Shown here piece by piece: positions 49,901-58,957 of a DNA stretch of 64,000 nucleotides. This stretch comes from Lytechinus pictus (lineage: Eukaryota > Echinodermata > Echinoidea > Temnopleuroida > Toxopneustidae), in assembly GCF_037042905.1 (NCBI RefSeq), contig NC_087249.1:13827201-13891200 (forward strand). Direction: 5' to 3'. Under the pieces are notes generated by a model, which had not been told where the DNA came from, did no database searches, and worked only from the letters and a program-made list of their open reading frames with translations. Numbering within the stretch: the stretch's first letter is position 1; each line of letters begins with the position of its first letter. The translations under genes and the position numbers were made by a program.

Positions 49901-52900
49901 ACCACATACATCTACAGAGTGTACCTAGAAATACATGTAATCTTTTTTTTTTTAAACAAGTGCACTTCTAGTTAATACCAAGAATGCATGTAGCATTTCC
50001 ACTTTATATGTGAATACAGGATAAAAGAGCATTGCCATGCTTACAGACATAGGTGCTGCGGCCGGGGATCGATCCCTGGCACCTGCTATAATCTTCATTG
50101 TATTACATGGCACACTATTGTTATTACCCCCAGCTTTAGCATGAGCTGCTGTTTTCAGTGCTGTGCATTCAAGAAATTAATCTTACCGGGTATGTACTCA
50201 TCTCTCCTGGGTTAAGTGCAGCAAAGTATGGATTTATTCATGCCAACATTTTCGTCTATTATGTAACTAGATCTAATGATAGTTTTTAATTATGTTAATT
50301 TGATCCTTTGCTTTAGGTGTGGAAGGCCATCTCCGATCCAGTCCTACATATTGAGTTAAGACGTTGGGCCGATGTGATGGTCATTGCTCCTCTGGATGCC
50401 AATACTCTTGGCAAGATAGCCAGTGGAATCTGTGATAACCTTTTGGTAGGTTTAAACAAAAAAAATACTGTACATGTAAATAGCAGAAATTGCCACAAAC
50501 AAATATATGAAACTTTGCCTTTAATTAAATTGATGCTTTTGAGACAACAGAAATTTGTTTGACGTACACCTGTGGCTATGTTATTACAAATTATCCCCCG
50601 CTTACCCAGATATCCCCAAGACCAGGGAATCTGTGTGTGGCTGTGTGATTGTTCTAGTCATGTAAAATATTTATGTTAATTTCATGTAGTTTCTTTGTGA
50701 TTGAGCCAATCACTATACATGCCTATGAAGAACATGTGTAATAAACTTGGAAGTTTGTTTAATCCAATTTTCAATCTCATTTTTATTGATCTTTCTTTTG
50801 CCATTTTGTGACTTTGGATTCTGAAACCAATTGATTTGAGGGGCTATAGCCTCGAACTTATCTCTTGATTATTAACATGTGCATAGTCAAGATTATTGAA
50901 GCTAGCTTGTGTGTTGAAAATATTGTTGATTTTGACAGAGTGGAATTTGTGCTGTGCCCTTGTAAAAGTTTGATCAGATTTTTTTAGAACTCAATTATAA
51001 TGGTTATTGAATAAATTTGCATTTACCTGCAGTACCTGCATGTAATTAACAAATTCCACATTTCGAATTCCCCTTCCCCAAACCTCATTTAATGCTATAA
51101 TACCACACAAAGCCCGCAGGTTCTTTTTTCTTTTTTTAATGAACACGTTTTAACAGTTAAACCATTTATCAGAAGGGGTATTGTTGAACATTAGCAAAGT
51201 AAAATCTGTGATAACACCTTTAGTAAGAGCTCACTCATGCTTGACTTGGCGGATCAGAATATTCAAACGTAAAAGGGCTTTCAGAATTGCTTGTGTGATC
51301 GTTAGCGATCATTTGGTCGTACATGTAATATATAATGCACACAATCGCAATGGTTGGAAGTAGTCACACCACCAATTGTGAAAGGGGCATAAGTTAGGCA
51401 ATGAGATCAGGGACATTACTGCCAGTGTAATTTGGTCAAAACTGTGTTGTTCATTTTTTAGGGGGAAAAGAGATTTGATTGATTGATTGATTCATTCATT
51501 TATTTCCACACTTCATAAAAAGAACAATACAGTCAGTGTAAAGATGGTATTACAGAATACAGTACAATATATACATATGAATATTCCAATGCATAAAGAA
51601 AACATACACTACACGAAACAATAAATCAAAATCTGAACAGTAATGTAAATGTGGGGGATCATTTAAAAAGTTAAAAACTTATAACATAATCCCAATTTTG
51701 TCAATAAAAGTTTGAGTTTTGCATAGAAAGACTAGGAAAAAAAAAAAGAGAGGGCCCTAGTAATTATTTTGCTCTGTTCATAATGATTTTGCTTCTATAT
51801 TTATCTCTCTCTAACAGACATGTGTTGTGAGGGCATGGGACATGAAGCGCCCTCTCTTGTTCTGCCCATCAATGAACACTCACATGTGGGATCATCCAAT
51901 CACCCAGCGTCAGGTGTCAGAGCTGATTTCCTTGGGTTATTCTGAGATCCCTTGCGTAGAGAAACTACTGGCTTGTGGAGACAAAGGTGAGACATTTAGT
52001 CAAACTCGTGGGGGTCTAATGGATATGACTCGTCATTCAATCTGAGGAACGTGGGTTCGATTCATACCTATGGTGTGTTTTCCTTCAGCAAGAAATATCC
52101 AAAGTGTGCTTCACTAAACCCTGGTGTAGTAAATGAGTACATGGTAGGAAGACATTCCTTGAATGCTTGAGCGCCTAGGTAGCTGAGCTAAAGATGGGGT
52201 AATAATAATAGCAGGGCCTGCTAGAAGAACAGTTGTGGTACTGAAGTGGCAACCCTGGGTAAATATACCGTTATTCTTCTTATTATTATTCATTTGATCT
52301 CTGTTTTTGCCTTCTGTTCTGTCCATGCCTTCAGCAACCATTTTTTGTCCAGTATTAACATGATGTTGACTGATGATTTTTCTTAAAGGTTGCAAGTTTG
52401 AAAAGAACTTGTCTTGGATATGATGGAAAAATTTTAGCGCAAATACATATTTTTCTCGTTAATGTGCTGATTGCAAAAATGAATGGTTGGGGCAACTTTT
52501 GTTGTAAAGTAAGGGATATTAGTAGGTCTCCAGTTAACCTTGAGTATAATATACTATATTGTGTAATAATCTTTAAAGTACTTTAATAGAAACGTTCCTA
52601 TGTACCAAACGTCATTTAAAACAGAATGTTATATTTATCATCATTTTGATATTAAAGCCTTAGATTGGGGCAATTAAAGTATATTTCATCTTGCACAGTG
52701 TCATTATGTTTAAGGCATCGTCTCGGTCCTGTCTCATGAGATTAGTAATTGATTGTGTCGCTGATTTTTATGGTTAATTAAAGCACATAATCATTGCAAT
52801 CTATCACAGAAAGTAGCCCAAAGATAAATTGCTTAGCCTAATGTTGATGAGCCTTGCACTTTTGTAATCACCATTTTTGCCATATCTGTATTATTTTGTG

Positions 52901-53048
52901 AAACTAGTTTCTGGTTTAGCCACCTTTTTTAAATGCAATGTATTATTTAGAAAATTAAATTATTTTGGCACTTTTTTTGACAGGTTTTGGAGCCATGGCA
53001 GAGGTTACAACGATTGTGGACAGAGTGAAGGATGTCATCAACAGATGA
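40786..53048 (+). CDS. PPCDC: Phosphopantothenoylcysteine decarboxylase, 5 coding exons
   Basis: Flavin enzyme that decarboxylates 4'-phospho-N-pantothenoylcysteine to 4'-phosphopantetheine, third step of coenzyme A synthesis; normally cytosolic. Exons 40786-40935, 46703-46804, 50317-50445, 51818-51986 and 52984-53048 join to 615 nt (204 residues plus TGA), the same length as vertebrate PPCDC. All introns are GT/AG, with phases 0, 0, 0 and 1. Family motifs are in order: flavin-site IGCTGSVAA (27-35), VLHIEL with the likely active-site His95, [20 protein letters not shown] (108-127), PSMNTHMW with substrate-binding Asn147, and the flap ACGDKGFGAMAE with Cys180. The ATG at 40786 is chosen because it gives the usual N-terminus; the frame is open upstream, and an acceptor-like CCTCACAG at 40753-40760 suggests a 5'UTR intron. 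All expected catalytic residues are present, so it looks functional. Confidence 0.95.
41221..41275. repeat. Poly-T-rich tract in intron 1
   Basis: Several T-runs of 9-20 bases; no further structure seen. The following CT-rich sequence (41.3-41.75 kb) gives spurious hydrophobic ORFs. Confidence 0.8.
41829..41868 (+). ncRNA. Hammerhead-like core in a Penelope-like 3' end
   Basis: CCGATGA is followed by a 5-bp hairpin (GATTC TGCTA GGATC) and then GAAA, the order of a hammerhead ribozyme core (CUGANGA - stem II - GAAA). After it, GCTTAGGC could form the very short stem III typical of Penelope-like elements. One core base differs (U4 to C), so it is probably inactive. Surrounding CT-rich sequence (about 41.4-41.9 kb) would be the element's 3' region. 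Confidence 0.45.
42376..42884. mobile_element. TTAA-flanked palindromic element, copy 2 (intron 1)
   Basis: Starts TTAAAGGTCAAGTCTACCCC and ends GGGTGGACTTGTCCTTTAA, with inner blocks shared with the 20.0-kb copy (GAAAATTTCATCAAAATCGA, AGAAATAGTGAGTGGATGAC, CATTTGCATACCGACCAGGA). Slightly shorter in the centre. Lies within the first PPCDC intron. Confidence 0.85.
42910..42980 (+). repeat. Pair of G-runs
   Basis: About 14 Gs at 42913-42926 and 9 Gs at 42964-42972 lie 40 bp apart; the minus strand would be C-rich. No terminal inverted repeats were found, so element identity is open. Confidence 0.6.
44141..44760 (+). pseudogene. BED-type zinc-finger fragment of a hAT-like transposon
   Basis: The frame starting 44452 includes [12 protein letters not shown] and then [19 protein letters not shown] followed by WSMIKQH: a Cys-x2-Cys ... 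His arrangement like the BED finger at the N-terminus of hAT-type transposases. The open frame stops after 102 codons and no catalytic core follows. Upstream (44.2-44.4 kb) is CpG-rich with an inverted pair GCGCTAGGATAGCCCAGGGA / TCCCTGGGTTAGCGC, possibly the element's promoter or end. Located in PPCDC intron 1, same strand. Confidence 0.55.
44935..45100. repeat. GC-rich repeat with GGGGGCTTCGCCCCC-type hairpins
   Basis: Between 44945 and 45060 short hairpins follow one another (GGGGGGCTTCGCCCCC; CCGGGGCGTTGCCCCTGG). Open on both strands with Arg/Gly/Pro-rich translations. Probably the 3' part of the transposon fragment at 44.1-44.8 kb, but this link is inferred from proximity. Confidence 0.45.
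45103..45482. mobile_element. TTAA palindromic element, truncated copy 3 (intron 1)
   Basis: Matches the inner and right part of the 20.0-kb element (GACATCACCCACTCACTAG, CCTCATTTGCATACCGATCA, AATGTCATAACTTTCCTAAT, GTAAACTTGACATTTAAG). The left end is missing and the sequence begins next to the GC-rich repeat, suggesting that one disrupted the other. Confidence 0.75.
46135..46590 (+). repeat. Long (ATC)n/(ATT)n microsatellite in intron 1
   Basis: About 450 bp of ATC, ATT and CTT triplets, ending ~110 bp before PPCDC exon 2. It produces apparent His/Ser-rich frames (46299-46672), which are not genes. Close to the acceptor and likely length-variable. Confidence 0.9.
46703..46804 (+). CDS. PPCDC: PPCDC coding exon 2
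   Basis: Thirty-four codons between the acceptor TTACTTAG and the donor GTAAGA, phase 0 on both sides. Reads [15 protein letters not shown] to the aromatic-acidic DEWE just before the WK of exon 3, as in the human protein. Confidence 0.93.
46828..47125. repeat. Small inverted repeat around AT-rich core (intron 2)
   Basis: GGCCCGTATTCTGAAGTCAG at 46831 is the inverse of CTGAGTTCAGAATACGGGCC-like sequence at about 47107-47127 (GAGTTCAGAATACGGGCC). The subterminal TTTAACTTCGACCACGGTCT / TTTAAACCAGGGTTTAA parts are also roughly symmetrical. Likely a ~300-bp foldback element. Confidence 0.65.
47717..48165. mobile_element. TA-flanked MITE, mariner-like ends (intron 2)
   Basis: TACAGGGTGT at the left and ACACCCTGTA at the right are exact 10-bp inverted repeats. 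TA lies at each edge, the usual Tc1/mariner target. The 450-bp interior has no transposase-like frame. A perfect palindrome AATGCAAATTTGCATT at 48053-48068 contains two octamer-like ATGCAAAT words. Confidence 0.75.
48659..49783 (+). repeat. Tandem-repeat element with DR1-like motifs (intron 2)
   Basis: Edges TCTCGCCCAC (48659) and GTAGGCGAGA (ending 49783) are inverted. Behind a leader (GTCCGTCGTCCGTCCGTCAC) come about six units of 156-163 bp, very similar to one another (CTAACTCCGCAACCGTAAGT, AACTTGGATGGTAGATGGAC, TATGCTGCAGTCGGAGGTCA). Units carry AGGTCAAAGGTCA at 48835, 48992, 49315, 49460 and 49623, and a one-base variant at 49148. It lies in PPCDC intron 2 on the same strand as the related array at 40.06-40.62 kb. 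Confidence 0.85.
50090..50245 (-). repeat. SINE body fragment, minus strand (intron 2)
   Basis: Matches the 29.3-kb minus-strand SINE (GTGCATTCAAGAAATTAATC, CTCTCCTGGGTTAAGTGCAG). At 50051-50085 a separate B-box-like piece (GGGGATCGATCCCTGGCACC) suggests a head from the second SINE family. Ends ~70 bp before the acceptor of exon 3. Confidence 0.65.
50317..50445 (+). CDS. PPCDC: PPCDC coding exon 3
   Basis: Forty-three codons, acceptor CTTTAG and donor GTAGGT, phase 0. Carries the probable catalytic His95 and the [17 protein letters not shown] block that contacts the flavin and the neighbouring subunit in this trimeric family. Confidence 0.95.
51818..51986 (+). CDS. PPCDC: PPCDC coding exon 4
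   Basis: Fifty-six codons plus one base, acceptor CTAACAG and donor GTGAGA, phase 0 in and 1 out. Includes [12 protein letters not shown] with substrate-binding Asn147 and the start of the flap with Cys180 (LLACGDK). Confidence 0.95.
52004..52290 (+). repeat. SINE beginning ~18 bp after the exon 4 donor (intron 4)
   Basis: Head GTGGGGGTCTAATGGATATG with B-box CGTGGGTTCGATTCATACC, then the shared body (CCTTCAGCAAGAAATATCC, GCGCCTAGGTAGCTGAGC, AATAATAATAGCAGGGCC) and tail ATATACCGTTATTCTTCTTA. Same strand as PPCDC. Sequence between the donor and the SINE is only about 17 bases. Confidence 0.85.
52984..53048 (+). CDS. PPCDC: PPCDC coding exon 5 (terminal)
   Basis: After the acceptor TTTTTTTGACAG: two bases complete a Gly codon, then [20 protein letters not shown] and TGA (53046-53048). 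FGAMAE completes the flap over the active site. The last ten codons are copied downstream in the 3'UTR. Confidence 0.93.
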
Positions 53049-53215
53049 ACTGACAGAGTTCAAAGGTCACCTACTTGGTCCCACCCAGCCAGGAGTGAGG
53101 TCAGCTACTTGGTCCTGCCCATCCAGGAGTGAAGGATATCACCAATAGATGTACTGACAGAGGTCGATGGTCAGCAACTTGGTCCTGCCCATCTAGGAGT
53201 GAAGGCAATCTGCAG
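53025..53215 (+). repeat. Tandem duplication of the PPCDC tail and 3'UTR
   Basis: GTGAAGGATGTCATCAACAG (53025, coding) is repeated as GTGAAGGATATCACCAATAG at 53129 and partly as GTGAAGGCAATC at 53199. The block CTACTTGGTCC...CCAGGAGTGA occurs three times (about 53071, 53105, 53175). The stop codon lies in the first copy, so later copies are untranslated. Confidence 0.85.
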
Positions 53216-53526
53216 GAGATGAAAGTGAGATGGTGTCCACTGCATGGTGATATGCAGGAAGAGCTCAAACAATGGTGATTAAAGGAAGTCGATGTGAAGA
53301 GGTTTGCGGATACACTAAGAAGATGAGGTAGTCCTTAAGAGGACTGTTTTGTTATTGTTTGATATAATTTCCAAAAAAAAACCTTTGTTCTTGTCATTTT
53401 AATTAGTATGCTCCCTTCTTCAGCTTTAAAGAATCCATAAGAATAGGATCTGTGCATTAGTTCTGCAAATTGTACACAAATAGTCCATTATAATCATTCT
53501 TATTCCTTTTAATTATTTAATCTTTT

Positions 53527-53532
53527 AATAAA
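53527..53532 (+). terminator. PPCDC polyadenylation signal
   Basis: AATAAA about 480 bp after the stop codon. No earlier AATAAA was noticed in the 3'UTR. The minus-strand gene's terminal exon begins ~150 bp beyond, so the genes are tail to tail. Confidence 0.6.
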
Positions 53533-53550
53533 AAATGATGCCTGTCATGC

Positions 53551-53830
53551 ACCTGAGTGGGATTCCTTGATATTAGTGCAGATATTCTCTTTCCCATACC
53601 TGATCAATGAGAGAACGATCTTTACACAATCTATGTAGGTCGGCCAAATTGTGGAGTTTTCCCAAGAGATTCTTTTTTACATGTCTTCTTTGAAGCTCTC
53701 ATATGAAGCCATTAACATATTAAAGTCCACAATGGCCATGGCTTCATCCAGTATTTCCTTTGTTATTTCATTCTTGGAAGATGTCCTTGGATACTTCTGA
53801 TAAACTGGAAAATGCAGCGTTCTCTCCAGT
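53551..53830 (-). repeat. Segmental duplication of the BEN-locus 3' end (copy B)
   Basis: Shares CACCTGAGTGGGATTCCTTG, CTCTCATATGAAGCCATTAA, GGCCATGGCTTCATCCAGTA and CTTCTGATAAACTGGAAAAT in order with 60272-60545, differing by scattered substitutions and a 6-bp in-frame indel inside the exon. Confidence 0.9.
53677..53804 (-). CDS. Terminal exon of BEN-like locus, copy B
   Basis: Acceptor TTTTCCAG precedes VYQKYPRTSSKNEITK, then EILDEAMAIVDFNMLMASYE and SFKEDM before TAA at 53677-53679. The reading is preserved relative to the copy at 60400-60533: most differences are conservative and the only indel is a multiple of three. This suggests selection on the protein, or a recent duplication. Which upstream exon it joins is not resolved. 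Confidence 0.55.
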
Positions 53831-54184
53831 AGTTGACAAGAATCTGTCATAAAGAAGCCTTAAAAGAAGACTTGAAAAAAAGCTTAACCCCAGAAAATAC
53901 ACTGTAGGTGGGGATTAAGGCTGAATTTCCCAGGGTTTTTAACCTAGTCCACTTCTGTTTCAGGCACATTCATTTGGCGGTGTGGCAAACTAATCAATAT
54001 TCAAGAGCTGTGTGATACTAGTAGTCCGGGGTTCAGGTGTTTTAATAAACCAGCTATAAAGCAAATAATGTGGGGTTGAGACAGTCTGAAACCAGGAATA
54101 AAATATAGTATATGGTTAAGGTGAGTCTAGGGTTAAGGATGGTACAGGATTAAGAAACTGAAGTCTGAAAAATAATAGGGTTAC

Positions 54185-54430
54185 CTGTCTTCTCTAGAAA
54201 GATCCAGCAGAGCTTCCCAAATGCTATATCCCCCAAGGAGAATGTAATTGCCCTCTTCAGAGTTTTCCTGTTCCAAGGAACTATCCGTCATGACAGGGAG
54301 AACTGGCAGGTGGATCCCCTTGCTCCCTTTGATAGTGGCCTTGAAAGTCTCCACTCTGAGGTGATTTGCTTCTAAAAGAGTAAGCCCCTTTGCAGCCTTC
54401 TTTATTGTTTGCAGGGGCACACAATCACTC
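54185..54430 (-). CDS. Internal exon downstream of the BEN-like array
   Basis: Acceptor TTAATACAG, donor GTAACC, phase 2 on both sides. Encodes 82 residues: SDCVPLQTIKKAAKGLTLLE, then a basic stretch (FKATIKGSKGIHLPV), an acidic one (LEQENSEEGN) and GGYSIWEALLDLSRED. Joining it to the intact BEN-like exon at 55629-56094 (phase 2 out) keeps the frame. No family recognised. The next exon is unclear because the 53.8-kb exon uses phase 1. Confidence 0.55.
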
Positions 54431-55628
54431 CTGTATTAATAAGTGGATTGAAAAAAAATTATAGTTATTTAGAGCAGTTTATTTAAAAGTGTTTAGAATT
54501 GATACGTACAATATTCATTATTAACCCTATCTTAACTAGGCTATTTCAGACCAGGATATACAGGGGGGGGGGGGGGGGGTTCAATAATGCAATCGTGACT
54601 GTAAATGAGACTGTTACTAACATTTTTCAGTTACTCATGGATAGGAATATCTCATCAATAAAATATTGTTATTCCTACCAGAAAAATCATCTTTTTAAAA
54701 ACCTTGTACAGTTTATAAACCATTGGCAGGGAAACTATTGCATATAACTTTAAGCATACATTATCACTTGCGCCCTTGATGGTACATGTACTTGAGATTG
54801 GTCCTAAAAAATTATGAAAATACTTCATATGGTACAATCAGATCTAATGTCAAGAAAACATGTTAACACAAAGTGAAGTATATTCGAATAAAATGTGACT
54901 TGCTATGCTTTCTACCTCATATACATGTTGGTCATTTGTCACCCTTTTCATCTGGATGTAACATTTACAAACATGGCAGTCAGTGGCTTATTGCACTTAT
55001 GACGCATTATGATTTCAATTATAGGCTGCATTCACTAATTTAAAAGCATTTGAACTAAAATTATACTGGTAACATATTACATAGGGAATTTTACATCCTG
55101 TGAAAGAAATAATCACACAATGATAAATAAGTAACAACTTAAACAGGTCACCTGGATTGGTACAATAATAAATCCTGTTTGGACAACTTTATTTTTTTAC
55201 AGTTAAGTGATTTTCCAATTGTGCCGAAATAGTTTTTTTCAGGGCAATTCCAAATTTCATTACTAAATCTTAGCATTCTACTTGTACTTCTGAAAATTAG
55301 AACAAATAATTGTACTGATTACCCCTGTGGTTTTGTGGTAGTTAATATACATATTTATAAACTACCTGAGTGTATTTATTTTCTTGCAAAATTGTTCATA
55401 GGGCTACTTGCTGTAGGCCTCCACCAGCCTGATATTTGGCTATTTACTGGCTACTTATTGTTGGCTTTGGGTTGGCTGGTCACATGACATCCGACATTGA
55501 TGAAATTTTCTGGCCCCTTTAAAAAAAAAAAAATTACTGTTTATAAAACAGTAAACGGCAGTGGAGGTCAATCGCATTTTTGCACTCTTTGACGGCTCTT
55601 TTTCTGTCAGGGGGCTGCAACTCCATAC

Positions 55629-56094
55629 ATTTCCATGGTTGTCTCGAGTACATAGGAAAGGAGCCCCTGATCAATTTGTTGTACATTTGGTCTCTTGCTT
55701 ACCTTGCTCGTCTTGCCAGCACAGTTGCTCTGTGCTAGGATCTCATTGGTTATTAATCTGCATACCAACTTTTTAGCAAAGTTCTTCATTGAAGAGGAGT
55801 TTGCCTGGAAAGACATCAAAGTTGCAGATGACAGAGGGATTGTTGCCTCCTTGGATGCACTAATATCATCCGATTCGGCTACGGATGATGCTATGGGTTC
55901 GGCTACGGGTACGGCTACGTGGATATTTTTATTGAAGTTGCTGTTCAATTTTTCAATGTTGCCATTCAACCTTTCTAAAGCAACTGCAATCCTATACAAA
56001 CTTTTTGACACTGATTTACTACCATAATAGCTTTTGCCGTTCTTTCTCTCCTCTCTCTCGCCCCTCTCACTCACTTCATCCACCCACTCACTCT
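55629..56094 (-). CDS. BEN-like exon, array copy 1 (frame intact)
   Basis: 466 bp, acceptor TTGCTAAG, donor GTATGG, phase 1 in and 2 out, the same phases as the exon at 61485-61980. Encodes an acidic-basic start, a coiled-coil-like KSLYRIAVALERLNGNIEKL, a Ser/Ala linker and NFAKKLVCRLITNEILAQSN followed by PNVQQIDQGLLSYVLETT, which resembles a BEN domain (DNA/protein-binding, chromatin). It is the only array copy fully open from acceptor to donor. Confidence 0.6.
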
Positions 56095-56450
56095 CTTAGC
56101 AATGTACTTGTACTTCTGAAAATTAAGAAAAAATAATTGTAGGCCTACTGATTACCCCTGTGGTTTTGTGGTACATATTTATAAACTACCTGAGTGGATT
56201 TATTTTCTTGCAAAATTGTTCATAGGGCTACTTGCTGTAGGCCTCCACCAGCCTGATATTTGGCTATTTACCGGCTACTTATTGTTGGCTTTGGTTTGGC
56301 TGGTCACATGACATCCGACATTGATGAAATTTTCTGGCGCTTTTAAGAAAAAAAATTACTGTTTATAAAACAGTAAACGGCAGTGGAGGTCAATCGCATT
56401 TTTGCACTCTTTGACGGCTCTTATTCTGTCAGGGGGCTGAAACTCCATAC

Positions 56451-56929
56451 ATTTCCATGGTTGTCTCGAGTGCGTAGGAGAGGAGGCCCTGATCAATCTG
56501 TTGTACATTTGGTCTCTTGCTTACCTTGCTTGTCTTGCCAGTACATTTCCTCTGTGCTAGGATCTCATTGGTTATTAATCTACATACCAACTTTTTAGCA
56601 AAGTTCTTCATTGAAGAGGAGTTTCCCTGGATAGACATCAAAGTTGCGGATGACAGAGGGATTGTTGCCTCCTTGGATGCACTAACATCATCCGATTCGG
56701 CTACGGATGATGTTATGGGTTCGGCTACGCGTACCGCTACGGGTACGGCTACGTGGATATTATTATTGAAGTTGCTGTTCAATTTTTCAATGTTGCCATT
56801 CAACCTCTCTAAAGCAACTGCAATCCTATAAAAAACTTTTTGACACTGATTTACTACCATAATAGCTTTTGCCGTTCTTTCTCTCCTCTCTCTCGCCCCT
56901 CTCACTCACTTCATCCACCCACTCACTCT
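56451..56929 (-). pseudogene. BEN-like exon, array copy 2 (frameshift)
   Basis: 479 bp, same splice sites. One extra T in the AAAAAGTTTTTTATAGG region (copy 1: AAAAAGTTTGTATAGG) shifts the frame before the coiled-coil part. It also has a 12-bp in-frame insertion (extra VAVR-type residues in the VAVPVAE stretch). Confidence 0.7.
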
Positions 56930-57287
56930 CTTAGCAATGTACTTGTACTTCTGAAATTAAGAAAAAATAATTGTACTGATTACCCCTGTGGTTTTGTGGT
57001 AGTTAATATACATATTTATAAACTACCTGAGTGTATTCATTTTCTTGCAATATTTTTCATAGGGCTACTTGCTTTAGGCCTCCACCATCCTAATATTTGG
57101 CTATTTACCGGCTACTTATTGTAGGCTTTGGGTTGGCTGGTCACATGACATCCGACATTGATGAAATTTTCTGGCGCTTTTAAGAAAAAAAATTACTGTT
57201 TATAAAACAGTAAACGGCAGTGGAGGTCAATCGCATTTTTGCACTCTTTGACGGCTCTTTTTCTGTCAGGGGGCTGCAACTCCATAC

Positions 57288-57757
57288 ATTTCCATGGTTG
57301 TCTCGAGTACATAGGAAAGGAGCCCCTGATCAATTTGTTGTACATTTGGTCTCTTGCTTACCTTGCTTGTCTTGCCAGCACATTTGCTCTGTGCTAGGAT
57401 CTCATTGGTTATTAATCTACATACCAACTTTTTAGCAAAGTTCTTCATTGAAGAGGAGTTTGCCTGGATAGACATCAAAGTTGTGGATGACAGAGGGATT
57501 GTTGCCTCCTCGGATGCACTAACATCATCCGATTCGTCTACGGATGATGTTATGGGTTCGGCTACGGGTACGGCTACGTGGATATTATTATTGAAGTTGC
57601 TGTTCAATTTTTCAATGTTGCCATTCAACCTTTGTATTAAAAGCAACTGCAATCCTATACAAACTTTTTGACACTGATTTACTACCATAACAGCTTTTGC
57701 CGTTCTTTCTATCCTCTCTCTCGCCCCTCTCACTCACTTCATCCACCCACTCACTCT
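57288..57757 (-). pseudogene. BEN-like exon, array copy 3 (frameshift)
   Basis: 470 bp. Four extra bases (GCTTTTAATACAAAGG against GCTTTAGAAAGG) break the frame inside the coiled-coil part. The BEN-like half itself remains open. Confidence 0.7.
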
Positions 57758-58116
57758 CTTAGCATTGTACTTGTACTTCTGAAAATTAAGAAAAAATAAT
57801 TGTACTGATTACCCCTGTGGTTTTGTGGTAGTTAATATACATATTTATAAACTACCCGAGTGGATTTATTTTCTTGCAAAATTGTTCATAGGGCTACTTG
57901 CTGTAGGCCTCCACCAGCCTGTTATTTGGCTATTTACCGGCTACTTATTGTTGGATTTGGGTTGGCTGGTCACATGACAACCGACATTGATGAAATTTTC
58001 TGGCGCTTTTAAGAAAAAAAATTACTGTTTATAAAACAGTAAACGGCAGTGGAGGTCAATCGCATTTTTGCACTCTTTGACGGCTCTTTTTCTGTCAGGG
58101 GGCTGCAACTCCATAC

Positions 58117-58598
58117 ATTTCCATGGTTGTCTCGAGTACATAGGAAAGGAGCCCCTGATCAATTTGTTGTACATTTGGTCTCTTGCTTACCTTGCTTGTC
58201 TTGCCAGCACATTTGCTCTGTGCTAGGATCTCATTGGTTATTAATCTACATACCAACTTTTTAGCAAAGTTCTTCATTGAAGAGGAGTTTGCCTGGATAG
58301 ACATCAAAGTTGTGGATGACAGAGGGATTGTTGCCTCCTCGGATGCACTAACATCATCCGATTCGGCTACGGATGATGCTATGGGTTCGGCTACGCGTAC
58401 CGCTACGGGTACGGCTACATGGTTATTATTATTGAAGTTGCTGTTCAATTTTTCAATGTTGCCATTCAACCTTTCTATTAAAAGCAACTGCAATCCTATA
58501 CAAACTTTTTGACACTGATTTACTACCATAACAGCTTTTGCCGTTCTTTCTATCCTCTCTCTCGCCCCTCTCACTCACTTCATCCACCCACTCACTCT
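58117..58598 (-). pseudogene. BEN-like exon, array copy 4 (frameshift)
   Basis: 482 bp. Shares the 4-bp expansion of copy 3 (GCTTTTAATAGAAAGG), so copies 3 and 4 are sister units, and has the same 12-bp insertion type as copy 2. Confidence 0.7.
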
Positions 58599-58957
58599 CT
58601 TAGCATTGTACTTGTACTTCTGAAAATTAAGAAAAAATAATTGTACTGATTACCCCTGTGGTTTTGTGGTAGTTAATATACATATTTATAAACTACCCGA
58701 GTGGATTTATTTTCTTGCAAAATTGTTCATAGGGCTACTTGCTGTAGGCCTCCACCAGCCTGTTATTTGGCTATTTACCGGCTACTTATTGTTGGATTTG
58801 GGTTGGCTGGTCACATGACAACCGACATTGATGAAATTTTCTGGCGCTTTTAAGAAAAAAAATTACTGTTTATAAAACAGTAAACGGCAGTGGAGGTCAA
58901 TCGCATTTTTGCACTCTTTGACGGCTCTTTTTCTGTCAGGGGGCTGCAACTCCATAC

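Noticed and set aside
52114..52395. 93-codon minus-strand ORF in PPCDC intron 4
   Set aside because: Lies antisense to the SINE and its flank; no motif.
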